This document shows positions 8,171-24,111 of a stretch of DNA of 64,000 bases, one piece after another (the first letter of the stretch is position 1; every line of letters starts with the position of its first letter). The DNA lies in the NCBI GenBank assembly GCA_030446465.1, contig JAUJNI010000001.1, positions 169,759-233,758 on the forward strand, in the 5' to 3' direction. Origin of the DNA: Actinomycetota bacterium (GTDB lineage: Bacteria; Actinomycetota; CADDZG01; WHSQ01). The notes under the pieces are model-generated. The model worked only from the letters and a program-made list of their open reading frames with translations, searched no databases and had not been told where the DNA came from. Both the position numbers and the translations under genes were made by a program.

Positions 8171-8566
8171 ATGGCCGACAACACTGTGACCCGCGACGAG
8201 GTGCTGGACACCATCGCGAACTGGACCGTGCTCGAGCTCTCTGAGTTCGTAAAGGCCTTCGAGGAGAAGTTCGGCGTCAGTGCCGCCGCCCCCGTCGCAA
8301 TGGCGGCAGCACCGGCCGGCGGAGATGGCCAGGGCGCGGCGGTCGAGGAGGAGAAGGACGAGTTCGACGTCGTCATCACCGGGCCCGGCGACAAGAAGAT
8401 CCAGGTCATCAAGGAGGTCCGTGCGCTGACCAGCCTCGGTCTCAAGGAGGCCAAGGACCTCGTGGACTCGGCCCCCAAGGCGGTGCTCGAGCGGGTCAAC
8501 AAGGAGCAGGCCGAGGACGCCAAGGGCCGCCTCGAGGGGGCCGGCGCCAGCGTCGAGCTCAAGTAA
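8171..8566 (+). CDS. rplL: 50S ribosomal protein L7/L12
   Basis: L7/L12 (131 aa) is the multi-copy stalk protein that recruits translational GTPases. The N-terminal dimerisation domain ([23 protein letters not shown]) is joined by an Ala/Gly hinge to the C-terminal domain with [22 protein letters not shown]. It is directly coupled to rplJ, and the end of the gene is followed by unusual hairpin repeats instead of a simple terminator. Confidence 0.97.
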   Translation: MADNTVTRDEVLDTIANWTVLELSEFVKAFEEKFGVSAAAPVAMAAAPAGGDGQGAAVEEEKDEFDVVITGPGDKKIQVIKEVRALTSLGLKEAKDLVDSAPKAVLERVNKEQAEDAKGRLEGAGASVELK

Positions 8567-8578
8567 ACCGGCAAGTTG

Positions 8579-8654
8579 CTGCGGGCGGCGGGTGCCCGCT
8601 TCGCTCAGGCACCCCGCTCTTTCAGCCTTCGCTCCGGGGCACCCGCCGTCCTCG
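8579..8654. repeat. hairpin repeat, copy 1
   Basis: A 76-bp unit with perfect 11-bp arms, GGCGGGTGCCC (8587-8597) and GGGCACCCGCC (8637-8647), and a loop containing CGCTCAGGCACCCC and CAGCCTTCGCT. It starts 12 nt after the rplL stop, so it will be in the rplL transcript, where it could protect or process the 3' end. Confidence 0.85.
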
Positions 8655-8697
8655 CGTTGTGTCGGTCATCGGGCCTCCATGCGGGCGTCCGGGAGTC

Positions 8698-8774
8698 CTG
8701 CGGGCGACGGGCGTCCGCTCCGCTCAGGCACCCCACTCTCTTCAGCCTTCGCTTCGGGACGCCCGCCGTCCTCG
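8698..8774. repeat. hairpin repeat, copy 2
   Basis: Second copy (77 bp), 119 bp downstream of copy 1, with 9-bp arms CGGGCGTCC (8708-8716) and GGACGCCCG (8757-8765). Where the arms differ from copy 1, both strands have changed together (T-A to C-G and C-G to T-A), so pairing is kept. The loop is nearly the same as in copy 1. Confidence 0.85.
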
Positions 8775-8828
8775 GCCTTCCTATCTCTCGTGCATCGCTC
8801 CGCCGTCCTCGTACTTCCTATCTCTCGT
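8763..8828. repeat. two 29-bp direct repeats
   Basis: Units at 8763-8791 and 8800-8828 agree at 27 of 29 positions, each CCGCCGTCCTCG, two variable bases, CTTCCTATCTCTCGT. The first overlaps the end of hairpin copy 2. No function is apparent. Confidence 0.85.
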
Positions 8829-8974
8829 CATGGGACCAACAACCTTGCTTGTAGGGCGTACCCGGGCGGCGGGGGAGGTTTCGGGTATTGACCTCGGCCT
8901 CCACGGCGGGTAGGGTTTCGCGCACTGGATCTGAGGAGTACCCATAGAGGCACCATCTGGTTCAGCCATGTCGC

Positions 8975-9003
8975 TTGACGCGGGTGTGGGCATTGCCTAT
9001 ACT
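8975..9003 (+). promoter_or_regulatory. rpoBC promoter
   Basis: TTGACG (8975-8980), a 17-bp spacer and TATACT (8998-9003) form a near-consensus housekeeping promoter. Predicted initiation near 9010 gives a 5' leader of about 120 nt to rpoB. Confidence 0.8.
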
Positions 9004-9128
9004 CGCCGATTGTTGTGTCCACCCCTACGCGCCTTCGTCGCTTTGTCGCGCGGCTAAGAACCGCCCACAGCGCAGCGCTCGAGGGAGTTTCGCCTGTCGC
9101 CGTCTAGCTCCATCCAGAGGAGGCTCGT

Positions 9129-12100
9129 TTGTCGTTCAACGCCCTGCGCGAACGCCGTACTTTTGCCAAGCTCCCGGAGATCCTCCCTCCCCCCGATCTG
9201 ATCTCCGTACAACGAGAGTCATTCGAATGGTTCCTCAACGAGGGCCTCAACGCCACGCTGGGGGACATCTCTCCAATCGAGGACTTCACAGGAAACCTGG
9301 CCCTTCAGTTCCTCAGCCACCGTTTCGAGGAGCCGAAGTTCGACCAGGACGAATGCAAGGAGAAGGACCTCGACTACTCCCGGCCCCTGTTCGTGACCTC
9401 AGCCTTCATCAACAAAGAGACCGGCGAGATCAAAGAGCAGACGGTCTTCATGGGTGACTTCCCGATGATGACCGATAAGGGGACGTTTATCATCAACGGA
9501 ACCGAGCGAGTCGTCGTCTCACAGCTCGTGCGGTCGCCCGGCGTCTACTTCGACCGGAGCGTTGACAAGACCACCGACAAAGACATCTTTGCCTGCAAGG
9601 TCATCCCGGCACGGGGAGCGTGGCTCGAGTTCGAGACCGACAAGCGCGACACCGTGGGCGTGCGCGTGGACCGCAAGCGTCGTCAGTACGTCACCGTCCT
9701 GCTGAAGGCCCTTGGCTACGGGAACGCCGACGAGATCCTCGACCTCTTCGACGGCGCAGAATCGATTCGCCTGACCCTCGAGCGGGATGCCATCGAGACG
9801 CAGGAAGAGGCGCTTATCGACGTGTACCGCAAGCTCCGGCCGGGTGAGCCTCCTACGGTTGAAAGCGCCCGCAACTTGCTGGACAACCTCTTCTTCAACT
9901 CCAAGCGATACGACCTTGCCAGGGTGGGCCGCTACAAGGTGAACCGCAAGCTTGGTTTCAAGAGCGATGAGAAGTCAATCAGTGAGATGGGAACCGTGCT
10001 CCGCAAGGAGGATCTCCTCGAGACGATCCGCTACCTGGTGCGCCTGCACGCCGACGTACCTGACTACGAAGTCGACGACATCGATCACTTCGGCAACCGA
10101 CGCGTCCGTCCGGTCGGTGAGCTCATCCAGAATCAGATCCGCGTCGGTCTCTCGCGCATGGAGCGCGTCGTCAAGGAGCGCATGACCACTCAGGACGTCG
10201 AGGCCATCACGCCACAGACGCTCATCAACATCCGTCCGGTCGTCGCTTCGATCAAAGAGTTCTTCGGCTCCAGCCAGCTGAGTCAGTTCATGGATCAGAC
10301 CAACCCGTTGGCCGGGCTGACCCACAGGCGCCGTCTTAGCGCGTTGGGCCCTGGGGGTCTCAGCCGCGAGCGGGCCGGCTTCGAGGTTCGCGACGTTCAT
10401 CCCAGCCACTACGGCCGGATGTGTCCGATCGAGACGCCCGAGGGGCCGAACATCGGTTTGATCGCATCTCTGTCGACCTACGCCCGCCTGAACCGGTATG
10501 GGTTCGTGGAGACCCCTTACCGCAAGGTCGAGGACGGCAAGGTGACGAACAAGATCGCCTACCTCACGGCGGACGAGGAAGACAAGACGATCATCGCCCA
10601 GGCGAATGCCTTGACCGATGAGGCAGGAAGCTTCACCGAGGGCAGTGTGCTGGCCCGCGCTCGCTACAACGACGTCGAGTACGTCGATTCCTCCGAAGTC
10701 GAGTACATGGATGTCTCGCCCAAGCAGATCGTCTCTGTGTCGGCCGCGTGTATCCCATTTCTCGAGCACGATGACGCCAACCGGGCCCTCATGGGGGCCA
10801 ACATGCAGCGCCAGGCTGTGCCGCTCATGAGGCCACAGGCCCCCGTAGTAGGGACGGGCCTCGAGTTCCGGGCCGCGACGGACGCCGGCGACGTCCTGGT
10901 CGCAGAGCATTCCGGCGTGGTTGAAGAGGTCACCGCGGACACCATTGTGATTGCCTCGGGCCACGAACGCCACGTCTACAAGCTCGAGAAGTTCGCCCGG
11001 TCGAACCAGTCGACGTGCCTGAACCAGAGGCCGCTCGTGCGTGAGGGCCAGAAGGTCAAGAAGGGCGACATCCTTGCCGACGGCGCGTCGACCGACAGGG
11101 CCGAGCTCGCTCTCGGCGCCAACCTCATGGTCGCCTTCATGAGCTGGGAGGGCTACAACTTCGAGGACGCGATCATCGTGTCCGAGCGTCTCGTGAAGGA
11201 CGACGTGCTGACTTCGATTCACATCGAGGAGTACGAGATCGACGCCCGCGACACGAAGCTCGGCCCCGAGGAGATAACCCGGGACATACCCAACGTCTCA
11301 GAGGAGGTCCTCGCGGACCTCGACGAGCGCGGCATCGTCCGCATCGGCGCCGACGTCGGCCCCGGAGACGTCCTCGTTGGAAAGGTCACCCCGAAGGGAG
11401 AAACCGAGCTAACACCTGAAGAGAGGTTGCTGCGGGCGATCTTTGGTGAGAAAGCGCGGGAAGTCAGAGATACCTCGCTGAAGATGCCGCACGGCGAAAG
11501 CGGAAAGGTCATCGGCGTCCGCCTGTTCTCACGCGACGCCGGCGACGAGCTCTCCCCCGGCGTCAACGAGCTGGTGCGGGTGTTCGTGGCGCAGAAGCGC
11601 AAGATCTCCGAAGGCGACAAGCTCGCAGGGCGTCACGGCAACAAGGGCGTCATCAGCAAGATCCTTCCCGAGCAGGACATGCCCTTCCTGGCGGATGGAA
11701 CGCCGGTCGACATCATCCTGAACCCCATGGGCGTTCCTTCGAGGATGAACCTCGGACAGGTCCTGGAAGCTCACCTCGGGTGGGCCGCCAAGCACCACTT
11801 CGACGACGGAGCCAACTTCAGCCGAGAGCCGGGCAAGTGGCGTGACGAGGCCCCCATGTGGGTGTCGACGCCGGTCTTCGACGGAGCTCGCGAGGGTGAG
11901 ATCCTGCAGGCGCTGAGCTACGTTGCCGGCCGTGAGCTCGAGTACCCGCTCGTCAACGGGGTGGGCAAGGCGCAGCTCTTCGATGGACGGAGCGGCGAGC
12001 CCTACGACAACGAGATCACCGTCGGGTACATGTACGTCCTGAAGCTGAGCCACATGGTGGACGACAAGATCCACGCTCGTTCGACCGGGCCTTACTCGAT

Positions 12101-12479
12101 GATCACGCAGCAGCCACTCGGAGGCAAGGCCCAGTTCGGTGGCCAGCGCTTTGGTGAGATGGAGGTGTGGGCCCTCGAGGCGTATGGCTCCGCTTACTGC
12201 TTGCAGGAACTGCTGACGATCAAGTCCGACGACGTCCTCGGACGCGTCAAGGTCTATGAGGCGGTTGTGAAGGGCGAAAACATTCCGGAGCCCGGCATCC
12301 CCGAGTCCTTCAAGGTGCTGATCAAGGAGATGCAGTCGCTGTGCCTGAACGTCGAGGTCCTCTCGGCCGAGGGCGAGGAGATAGAGATGAAAGAGATCGA
12401 CGAAGACATCTTCCGCACTGCGGAAGAGCTGGGAATCGATCTGTCACGTAGAGAGCCGTCTTCGGTCGAGGAGGTTTAA
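9129..12479 (+). CDS. rpoB: RNA polymerase subunit beta
   Basis: Beta subunit of RNA polymerase (1116 aa), a compact actinobacterial length. The rifampicin-binding cluster around residues 379-411 ([14 protein letters not shown], then [14 protein letters not shown]) carries the wild-type Asp, His and Ser at the three main resistance positions. Further signatures are [25 protein letters not shown] and [10 protein letters not shown]. The start is TTG at 9129 behind a strong AGAGGAGG, five nt away. rpoC follows after 6 nt. Confidence 0.98.
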   Translation: MSFNALRERRTFAKLPEILPPPDLISVQRESFEWFLNEGLNATLGDISPIEDFTGNLALQFLSHRFEEPKFDQDECKEKDLDYSRPLFVTSAFINKETGEIKEQTVFMGDFPMMTDKGTFIINGTERVVVSQLVRSPGVYFDRSVDKTTDKDIFACKVIPARGAWLEFETDKRDTVGVRVDRKRRQYVTVLLKALGYGNADEILDLFDGAESIRLTLERDAIETQEEALIDVYRKLRPGEPPTVESARNLLDNLFFNSKRYDLARVGRYKVNRKLGFKSDEKSISEMGTVLRKEDLLETIRYLVRLHADVPDYEVDDIDHFGNRRVRPVGELIQNQIRVGLSRMERVVKERMTTQDVEAITPQTLINIRPVVASIKEFFGSSQLSQFMDQTNPLAGLTHRRRLSALGPGGLSRERAGFEVRDVHPSHYGRMCPIETPEGPNIGLIASLSTYARLNRYGFVETPYRKVEDGKVTNKIAYLTADEEDKTIIAQANALTDEAGSFTEGSVLARARYNDVEYVDSSEVEYMDVSPKQIVSVSAACIPFLEHDDANRALMGANMQRQAVPLMRPQAPVVGTGLEFRAATDAGDVLVAEHSGVVEEVTADTIVIASGHERHVYKLEKFARSNQSTCLNQRPLVREGQKVKKGDILADGASTDRAELALGANLMVAFMSWEGYNFEDAIIVSERLVKDDVLTSIHIEEYEIDARDTKLGPEEITRDIPNVSEEVLADLDERGIVRIGADVGPGDVLVGKVTPKGETELTPEERLLRAIFGEKAREVRDTSLKMPHGESGKVIGVRLFSRDAGDELSPGVNELVRVFVAQKRKISEGDKLAGRHGNKGVISKILPEQDMPFLADGTPVDIILNPMGVPSRMNLGQVLEAHLGWAAKHHFDDGANFSREPGKWRDEAPMWVSTPVFDGAREGEILQALSYVAGRELEYPLVNGVGKAQLFDGRSGEPYDNEITVGYMYVLKLSHMVDDKIHARSTGPYSMITQQPLGGKAQFGGQRFGEMEVWALEAYGSAYCLQELLTIKSDDVLGRVKVYEAVVKGENIPEPGIPESFKVLIKEMQSLCLNVEVLSAEGEEIEMKEIDEDIFRTAEELGIDLSRREPSSVEEV

Positions 12480-12485
12480 GAGCTA

Positions 12486-16394
<3,909 letters not shown>

Positions 16395-16405
16395 GAGTTG
16401 GCACT

Positions 16406-16436
16406 AAAAGGCCCCCGAGGAGCCGGGGGCCTTTTT
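16406..16436. terminator. rpoC intrinsic terminator (probably bidirectional)
   Basis: The stem GGCCCCC (16410-16416) with GGGGGCC (16425-16431) is extended by AAAA/TTTT and followed by a five-base T run. The A run on the left side lets it act on leftward transcripts as well, which would serve the small minus-strand ORF that ends in its right edge. Confidence 0.88.
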
Positions 16437-16521
16437 ACTTGCGGGCTCGGTTCTTCCGAGCCTCACGCAGCAGATCTCGCTGCCGCTCAACCGCGACAGC
16501 CCAAGTCGTGCCGGGATGCAT
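16435..16521 (-). CDS. 28-residue hypothetical peptide
   Basis: A short frame reads MHPGTTWAVAVERQRDLLRE, then ARKNRARK, stopping at 16435-16437. A perfect AGGAGG (plus-strand 16529-16534) lies 7 nt before the ATG, better than most genes in the window. The product would be a basic amphipathic helix. It is transcribed away from the ArsR-like gene across a shared palindrome, and it ends at the rpoC terminator. Function unknown. It may be a small leader or regulatory peptide; a chance frame is possible because of the short length. Confidence 0.5.
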   Translation of the reverse strand: MHPGTTWAVAVERQRDLLREARKNRARK

Positions 16522-16550
16522 CAACGTTCCTCCTTTGCTCTCAGGGTGCC

Positions 16551-16576
16551 GCTCGTTCGGTAATTATCGAACGAGC
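16551..16576. promoter_or_regulatory. palindromic operator candidate
   Basis: Perfect 9-bp inverted repeat, GCTCGTTCG (16551-16559) and CGAACGAGC (16568-16576), separated by 8 AT-rich bases. Further TATCGAAC half-sites occur just downstream (about 16586-16593 and 16667-16674), and a TATATATA stretch could be the -10 region. The site lies between two divergent frames next to an ArsR-like gene, so autoregulation is likely but not shown. Confidence 0.6.
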
Positions 16577-16685
16577 TGTTCTATATATATCGAACACTCG
16601 GCCGCTCGTCAATATTTCGGGGGTGCGCGAACTTATTCGACTAGAATCGACCAGGCAGTCGAGCTCTATCGAACGGGGGGCCAGG

Positions 16686-17783
16686 ATGCGGGTGCTCAAT
16701 CTCGCGGAGCCGGATCACCCCCTCGCGCTCGAGGTAGTGCCCTCCATGGCCGCCGAGTTGCTCATGAGCCTCGTGGCCGTCGGCGACACCCTCCACAAGA
16801 CCAAGGACGCCGACAGCTATGACTTTGGGAGGGCCCGGCTGCAGGCGCTGAGCGAGAGGCTCGCTTCCGACCTGGTCCCCTCGATCGACCGAGTCACCGC
16901 GGGGTACGGCAAGGTCACGGCGAACCTGCTCGGCATCGTGTACGACAGCCCCGAGCCACGCGATGTTTCCGCGCTGCTCCGCCGTCTCGAGGACATCGAG
17001 CCCCTTGAGCTCCTCCTCGACCTGCTCGGCTACCACATCGCCGCCCATCGACGGATGACGCCTCCCGATGTCATCCGAAGGGCGGCCGAGGGCGAGGTCG
17101 AGGCCCGCGACCGGTTCCTTCGTGAGTCGTCCCGCAGAGGGGACGACCTCAGCAAGGCACAGGCCGACCTTCTCTCGAACAGTCCCGAAGGAGTCAAGGA
17201 TTCGCTGATCGAGTTCCTATGCCGCTGGAATGACGATGTTTTCGCCGAGATCGCGCCGGAGGCGGCCCCTGTCCTCGAACGAGACGCCGCTGCCAAGCGG
17301 GCGCTAATCGAGTCGAACTCGCCGGAGAGGACCATCGAGCTGGCTACCAACGGAATCCAGTTCAACCGTGACCCTGGGATTGAGCGGGTTGTGCTGTTTC
17401 CGACCTACGTCCTTCGCCCCTGGGTACTGGTGTCGGAGTCCGACGACCTCAAGATCTTTTGCTACCCGGTTGCCGACGACAGCCTGGAGATCGACGAATC
17501 GATCCCTCCGCCTCAGCTCGTGAAGCTCTATAAGGCCCTCGGGGACGTCAACCGTCTGAAGCTCCTCAGGCGCCTAGCGGACGGTCCCATAACGCTGAAA
17601 GAGGCGACCCAGCTCCTCGGAGGCGCCAAGTCAACCGCCTATCATCACCTCGCCATTCTTCGGCAGGCGGGCCTGTTGTGGGCCAGGGACGACGCCGACA
17701 AGACCTATACCCTCAGAGGAGACCTCATCCCTCTGGCCGGCGAGCTGCTCCAGGGCTACCTCGCCCGGGGCCAGGGCGTTTGA
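16686..17783 (+). CDS. ArsR-like winged-helix transcriptional regulator
   Basis: Predicted regulator (365 aa). The last 90 residues form an ArsR-type winged helix: PPQLVKLYKALGDVNRLKLL, GPITLKEATQLLGGAKSTAY, HHLAILRQAGLLWARDDADK. The N-terminal 270 residues are a helical domain I do not recognise, rich in charged residues and without cysteine metal sites. Such long ArsR-like proteins are common in actinobacteria, with effectors mostly unknown. I start at ATG 16686 (CCAGG just upstream); the open frame back to 16398 runs through the rpoC terminator. Its stop codon overlaps the -35 of the next operon. Confidence 0.75.
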   Translation: MRVLNLAEPDHPLALEVVPSMAAELLMSLVAVGDTLHKTKDADSYDFGRARLQALSERLASDLVPSIDRVTAGYGKVTANLLGIVYDSPEPRDVSALLRRLEDIEPLELLLDLLGYHIAAHRRMTPPDVIRRAAEGEVEARDRFLRESSRRGDDLSKAQADLLSNSPEGVKDSLIEFLCRWNDDVFAEIAPEAAPVLERDAAAKRALIESNSPERTIELATNGIQFNRDPGIERVVLFPTYVLRPWVLVSESDDLKIFCYPVADDSLEIDESIPPPQLVKLYKALGDVNRLKLLRRLADGPITLKEATQLLGGAKSTAYHHLAILRQAGLLWARDDADKTYTLRGDLIPLAGELLQGYLARGQGV

Positions 17784-17808
17784 CCAAGTATTGCCCTGCA
17801 CTTATCCT
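17780..17808 (+). promoter_or_regulatory. promoter of the str operon
   Basis: TTGACC (17780-17785), a 17-bp spacer and TATCCT (17803-17808) make a good promoter overlapping the stop codon of the ArsR-like gene. It would start transcription near 17815 and drive rpsL-rpsG-fusA-tuf and perhaps the whole ribosomal run. Confidence 0.65.
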
Positions 17809-18163
17809 TGCGGGTCGCGCCTGACGCGTCCCTGCGTCCAGCGCGCTCAGCACCAACCAGCAACACCCCGAGTTCGGTGAGCTGCGTCAGGCCCGGTCGC
17901 GCCGGGAACCGACGGGGTCGGGTGATCGCCGAACGCCAACAGTCACGGGAGGATATCCGGGCGCTAGCCGTGCAACGCGCGGGCCCGGGCCCTATCTCCC
18001 GAGTCGTCCGAAGCCGGGCGTACAAGACTGACAAAAAAGGTCTTCTTCCATCGGCCTGCAGTGCGGGCCCGGAGAAGGCTCATAGAGGTGAGGTACCGAC
18101 CGGCGGAGCCGGTGAAGAGGTTCGGGATCTCCCGTGCCTGCAACTTGGACAGAGAGGGAACGC
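17809..18163 (+). other. long 5' leader of rpsL
   Basis: About 350 bp between the predicted start of transcription and rpsL contain no convincing gene. The region has several GC-rich inverted segments (for example GGGCCCGGGCCC near 17981) and an A-rich tract at 18032-18037. It may be a regulatory leader; I see no named riboswitch. Confidence 0.4.
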
Positions 18164-18538
18164 GTGCCGACCATTCAACAGCTGGTCCGTGAGGGCCGGC
18201 AGTCAAAGAAGGAGAAGTCGAAGTCCCCGGCTCTCAAAGGGTCCCCGCAACGCAGGGGCGTGTGCACCCGCGTCTACACGACGACTCCCAAGAAGCCGAA
18301 CTCCGCCCTCAGGAAGGTCGCTCGTGTCCGCCTCACCTCCAATATCGAAGTCACTGCCTACATCCCCGGGATCGGCCACAACCTCCAAGAGCACTCGATC
18401 GTGCTGGTGCGCGGGGGCAGGGTAAAGGACCTCCCCGGTGTCCGCTACAAGGTGATCCGCGCCGCCCTCGACGCCGCCGGCGTCAGAGATAGGAGCAAGT
18501 CACGCTCCAAGTACGGCGCCAAGAAGGCGGGGGCGTAG
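18164..18538 (+). CDS. rpsL: 30S ribosomal protein S12
   Basis: S12 (124 aa) lines the decoding centre. The streptomycin-related segment [19 protein letters not shown] keeps the wild-type lysines, as does the second site [16 protein letters not shown] at 18164 ([11 protein letters not shown]) is chosen over the longer frame from 18134 because S12 proteins begin with this sequence; AGAGAGGGA is upstream. Confidence 0.97.
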   Translation: MPTIQQLVREGRQSKKEKSKSPALKGSPQRRGVCTRVYTTTPKKPNSALRKVARVRLTSNIEVTAYIPGIGHNLQEHSIVLVRGGRVKDLPGVRYKVIRAALDAAGVRDRSKSRSKYGAKKAGA

Positions 18539-18540
18539 CC

Positions 18541-19011
18541 GTGCCTCGCAAGGGACCTGCTCCGCGCAGGCCGATCTCCCCAGATCCGATCTACAACTCG
18601 GTGTTGGTCACACAGATCTCCAACCGCATCATGACGAGGGGGAAGCGCTCGCTTGCTCAAGGCATCGTCTACGGCGCCTTGACCAAGGTCGCCGAGCGGA
18701 CCGGCAAGGACCCCTTGCCGCTGTTGAAGAAGGCGGTCGACAACATCAAGCCGCTGCTGGAGGTTCGCTCCCGAAGGGTTGGAGGCGCCACCTATCAGGT
18801 TCCCGTAGAGGTGCAGAGCAGAAGGGGTACGACGCTCGCGATCAGATGGCTCGTGACCTATTCCCGCAACAGGCGGGAACGCTCGATGTCGGAGCGGCTT
18901 GCCGGCGAGATCCTGGACGCCTCCGGCGGGACGGGCACGGCCGTGAAGCGGCGCGAGGACATGCACAAGATGGCTGAGGCGAACAAGGCGTTCGCCCACT
19001 ACAGATGGTGA
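18541..19011 (+). CDS. rpsG: 30S ribosomal protein S7
   Basis: S7 (156 aa) nucleates assembly of the 30S head. The sequence is of usual length with [19 protein letters not shown] at the start and [20 protein letters not shown] in the middle. GTG start, 2 nt after rpsL; fusA follows after 3 nt. Confidence 0.97.
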   Translation: MPRKGPAPRRPISPDPIYNSVLVTQISNRIMTRGKRSLAQGIVYGALTKVAERTGKDPLPLLKKAVDNIKPLLEVRSRRVGGATYQVPVEVQSRRGTTLAIRWLVTYSRNRRERSMSERLAGEILDASGGTGTAVKRREDMHKMAEANKAFAHYRW

Positions 19012-19014
19012 GCC

Positions 19015-21186
<2,172 letters not shown>

Positions 21187-21213
21187 TCGGTCGAAGGAGG
21201 AAAGGGAGAAACA

Positions 21214-22404
21214 ATGGGCAAGGCTAAGTTCGAGCGCAGCAAGCCGCACGTGAACATCGGCACGATGGGACACATCGACCACGGTAAGACGACACTTACT
21301 GCGGCGATCACCAAGGTCCTCAGTGAGAAGAATCCGAACGTTTCATTCACTGCGTTCGATGAGATCGACAAGGCTCCCGAGGAGAAGGAGCGAGGCATCA
21401 CCATTGCCATCGCTCATGTCGAGTACGAGACCGACAATCGTCACTACGCGCACGTCGACATGCCGGGCCATGCCGACTACATCAAGAACATGATCACCGG
21501 CGCCGCCCAGGTGGACGGCGCCATCCTGGTGGTGTCCGCGGCGGATGGCCCCATGCCCCAGACACGCGAGCATGTTCTGCTCGCTCGTCAGGTGAACGTC
21601 CCCTACATCGTGGTCGCCCTCAACAAGGTCGACATGGTGGACGACCCCGAGCTTCTCGACCTCGTCGAGCTCGAGGTCCGTGAGCTCCTCACCCAGTACG
21701 AGTTCCCTGGCGACGACATCCCCGTAACTCGTTTGTCGGCCCTCAAGGCACTCAACGGCGACGAAGAGGCCGCCCAGGGGATCGTCGAGCTGATGCAGTC
21801 GGTCGACGAGTACATCCCCGAGCCAGAGCGCGATGTCGCCAAGCCCTTCCTCATGCCGATCGAGGATGTCTTCACGATCACCGGTCGCGGCACGGTCGTG
21901 ACCGGCAGGGTCGAGCAGGGTCAGTTGAAGCTCGGCGAGGAGATCGAAATCGTCGGCATCCATGACAAGACGCACAAGACGGTCGTGACCGGCATCGAGA
22001 TGTTCAGAAAGATGCTCGACGAAGCGCAAGCCGGTGACAACGCCGGGATCTTGCTCCGCGGTGTCAAGAAGGATGACGTGCAGCGCGGGCAGGTCCTTGC
22101 CAAGCCTGGCTCGGTCACCCCGCACACCAAGTTCACCGCGCAGGTGTACGCCCTGAGCAAGACGGAGGGTGGTCGCCACAAGCCCTTCTTCGACAACTAC
22201 CGTCCACAGTTCTACTTCCGCACGACCGACGTGACGGGTTCCATAAAGCTTCCGGGCGGCACCGAGATGGTCATGCCCGGCGACAACACGGAGATGGAAG
22301 TCCAGCTGATTCAGCCCATCGCGATGGATGAGGGTCTTCGCTTCGCAATTCGCGAGGGTGGCCGGACGGTCGGCGCCGGTCGTGTCGTAAAGATCCTCGA
22401 ATAG
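21214..22404 (+). CDS. tuf: elongation factor Tu
   Basis: EF-Tu (396 aa) delivers aminoacyl-tRNA. The P loop is GHIDHGKTT (19-27), followed by switch II and NKVDMVDD. The switch II motif reads [11 protein letters not shown] (Met83), where nearly all bacterial EF-Tu has DCPGH. Switch I reads [11 protein letters not shown], close to the actinobacterial GITISIAHVEY. ATG 21214, with GGAGGAAAGGGAG upstream. Confidence 0.98.
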   Translation: MGKAKFERSKPHVNIGTMGHIDHGKTTLTAAITKVLSEKNPNVSFTAFDEIDKAPEEKERGITIAIAHVEYETDNRHYAHVDMPGHADYIKNMITGAAQVDGAILVVSAADGPMPQTREHVLLARQVNVPYIVVALNKVDMVDDPELLDLVELEVRELLTQYEFPGDDIPVTRLSALKALNGDEEAAQGIVELMQSVDEYIPEPERDVAKPFLMPIEDVFTITGRGTVVTGRVEQGQLKLGEEIEIVGIHDKTHKTVVTGIEMFRKMLDEAQAGDNAGILLRGVKKDDVQRGQVLAKPGSVTPHTKFTAQVYALSKTEGGRHKPFFDNYRPQFYFRTTDVTGSIKLPGGTEMVMPGDNTEMEVQLIQPIAMDEGLRFAIREGGRTVGAGRVVKILE

Positions 22405-22442
22405 TGCATTTCGGATAAGAAGCCACCAAGAACGGAGCGAGC

Positions 22443-22760
22443 ATGGCAACGGGGATGACTATCCGAATAAGGCTGAAAGCGTATGACCACGAGGTCATCG
22501 ATCAAAGCGCGCGAAAGATCGTCGAGACGGTTACTCGCACGGGGGCGACCGTCAACGGTCCAATCCCGCTGCCGACGGAGCGATCCATCTACACCGTGAT
22601 CCGTTCGCCTCACAAGGACAAGGACTCGCGCGAGCACTTCGAGATGCGTACGCACAAGAGGCTGCTCGACATCCTTAATCCCACGCCCAAGACCGTCGAT
22701 TCGCTCCAGCGCCTCGATTTGCCGGCCGGTGTGGACATCGAGCTGAAGAGCTCGGTGTAG
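22443..22760 (+). CDS. rpsJ: 30S ribosomal protein S10
   Basis: S10 (105 aa), a 30S head protein that also partners NusB in antitermination. The sequence begins [20 protein letters not shown] and contains [20 protein letters not shown]. It opens the S10 gene block 38 nt after tuf; no separate promoter is evident. Confidence 0.97.
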   Translation: MATGMTIRIRLKAYDHEVIDQSARKIVETVTRTGATVNGPIPLPTERSIYTVIRSPHKDKDSREHFEMRTHKRLLDILNPTPKTVDSLQRLDLPAGVDIELKSSV

Positions 22761-22783
22761 GGCTCGAGATAGGGGACTGACAG

Positions 22784-23443
22784 ATGGCAGCCGTGAAAGG
22801 CATCCTCGGTCGCAAGATCGGGATGACCCAGATCTTCGACGAGAACGGACGGGCCGTGCCCGTGACGCTCGTCGAGGCCGGGCCCTGTCGCGTCGCCCAG
22901 ATCAAGACGCCTGAAAGAGATGGCTACACCGCGATCCAGATGGCTTTTGGCGACGCTCGGCGGGTCAACAAGCCGCTTGCGGGACACCTGGCCACGGCCG
23001 GGATCGATTCGGCTCGTCATCTCGTTGAGCTACGACTCGACGAGCCCGCCGACTATGCGCTCGGTGGTGAGATCAAGGCGGACATCTTCGAAGAGGGCGA
23101 GTTCGTCGACGTCATTGGAGTGACCAAGGGCAAGGGGTTCGCCGGGGTGATGAAGCGTCACAACTTTGCCGGTCTCTCTGCGACCCACGGTACGCAGAGA
23201 AAGCACCGGAGCCCCGGGTCGATCGGAGCTTGTGCCACGCCGGCGCGCGTGTTCAAGGGCGCCCGCATGGCCGGGCACATGGGTCACTCGCGCGTGACCA
23301 CCCTCAACCTCAAGGTCATAAAGGTCGATCCGGGCCGGAACTTGCTCTTGATAAGGGGCGCCGTTCCAGGCCCCCGTGGTGGCCTGCTCATGGTGCGTAG
23401 CGCGATCCGAGTGCTGAGACGTGACCGAAAGAAGGCGAGCTAA
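22784..23443 (+). CDS. rplC: 50S ribosomal protein L3
   Basis: L3 (219 aa), an early-assembly protein reaching towards the peptidyl-transferase centre. It opens with [20 protein letters not shown] and has [20 protein letters not shown] followed by [19 protein letters not shown]. The stop shares a base with the rplD start. Confidence 0.97.
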   Translation: MAAVKGILGRKIGMTQIFDENGRAVPVTLVEAGPCRVAQIKTPERDGYTAIQMAFGDARRVNKPLAGHLATAGIDSARHLVELRLDEPADYALGGEIKADIFEEGEFVDVIGVTKGKGFAGVMKRHNFAGLSATHGTQRKHRSPGSIGACATPARVFKGARMAGHMGHSRVTTLNLKVIKVDPGRNLLLIRGAVPGPRGGLLMVRSAIRVLRRDRKKAS

Positions 23444-24111
23444 TGGCAGTCGGAGCGACAGTCATCGACGGGGCCGGCAAGACCTCCCGACGGCTCGATC
23501 TTCCTGAGGATCTGTTCGGCGGAGAGATCAACGAGTCGGTGGTGCACCAGGTTATGACCGCACAGCTCGCTGCGGCTCGCTCGGGTACCGCCTCCACCAA
23601 GACCCGTTCGGAGGTCAGGGGCGGTGGAAGCAAACCGTGGCGGCAAAAGGGCACGGGGCGTTCGAGACACGGATCGATACGCAGTCCGCTGTGGACCGGT
23701 GGCGGGGCGGTATTCGGACCGAAGCCGCGCGATTACTCGGTGCGCGTCAACAAGAAGATGCGCAAGCTCGCACTGCGATCGGCCCTGGCCGACAAGGCCC
23801 AGAGCAACAGCGTGTGGATCCTCGATTCGTTTGCCGAGCCCAGGACCAAGGCTGCCGCGGCGTGTCTTCGCGCTGCGGGTATCGAGGGCCGGGTGCTGCT
23901 CGTACTGGATCCGCAAGGCCCGGATGAGGCGATGGTGGACCGGGCGTTCCGCAACCTCGACGGTGTCGCATTCTCTCTGCATGGATCCCTTTCCACCTAC
24001 GACGTGGTGGTCGCCGACGCAGTGGTCTTCACGAGCTCGGCGTTCGAGAGGTACCTGGCTCGTAGTGAGGCCGGCAGCACCCAAGCGGAGAGTGAGGTGG
24101 CCGGCTCGTGA
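23443..24111 (+). CDS. rplD: 50S ribosomal protein L4
   Basis: L4 (222 aa), exit-tunnel protein. The tunnel loop is recognisable as TRSEVRGGGSKPWRQKGTGR SR and the C-terminal Rossmann-like half has DVVVADAVVFTSSAFERYL. ATG overlaps rplC by one base, and the stop overlaps rplW by 4. Confidence 0.96.
   Translation: MAVGATVIDGAGKTSRRLDLPEDLFGGEINESVVHQVMTAQLAAARSGTASTKTRSEVRGGGSKPWRQKGTGRSRHGSIRSPLWTGGGAVFGPKPRDYSVRVNKKMRKLALRSALADKAQSNSVWILDSFAEPRTKAAAACLRAAGIEGRVLLVLDPQGPDEAMVDRAFRNLDGVAFSLHGSLSTYDVVVADAVVFTSSAFERYLARSEAGSTQAESEVAGS

Larger units (their letters stand above)
8567..8974. other. rplL-rpoB intergenic region with hairpin repeats
   Basis: About 560 bp separate rplL from rpoB. The left part (8579-8828) is filled with two diverged hairpin repeats and a short tandem pair, listed separately. 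The middle (about 8830-8970) shows nothing I recognise. The rpoB promoter and a leader of about 120 nt fill the rest. Small open frames over the repeats translate to low-complexity sequence and are not considered genes. Confidence 0.7.

Noticed and set aside
8576..8913. Small overlapping frames after rplL
   Set aside because: They are translations of the hairpin repeats in three frames, with no consistent start signal.
9975..11222. 415-codon minus-strand open frame within rpoB
   Set aside because: Antisense shadow of a conserved gene; composition mirrors rpoB codons.
16398..16685. N-terminal extension of the ArsR-like gene
   Set aside because: The open frame crosses the rpoC terminator and the palindromic operator; the translation there is low-complexity and lacks codon bias.
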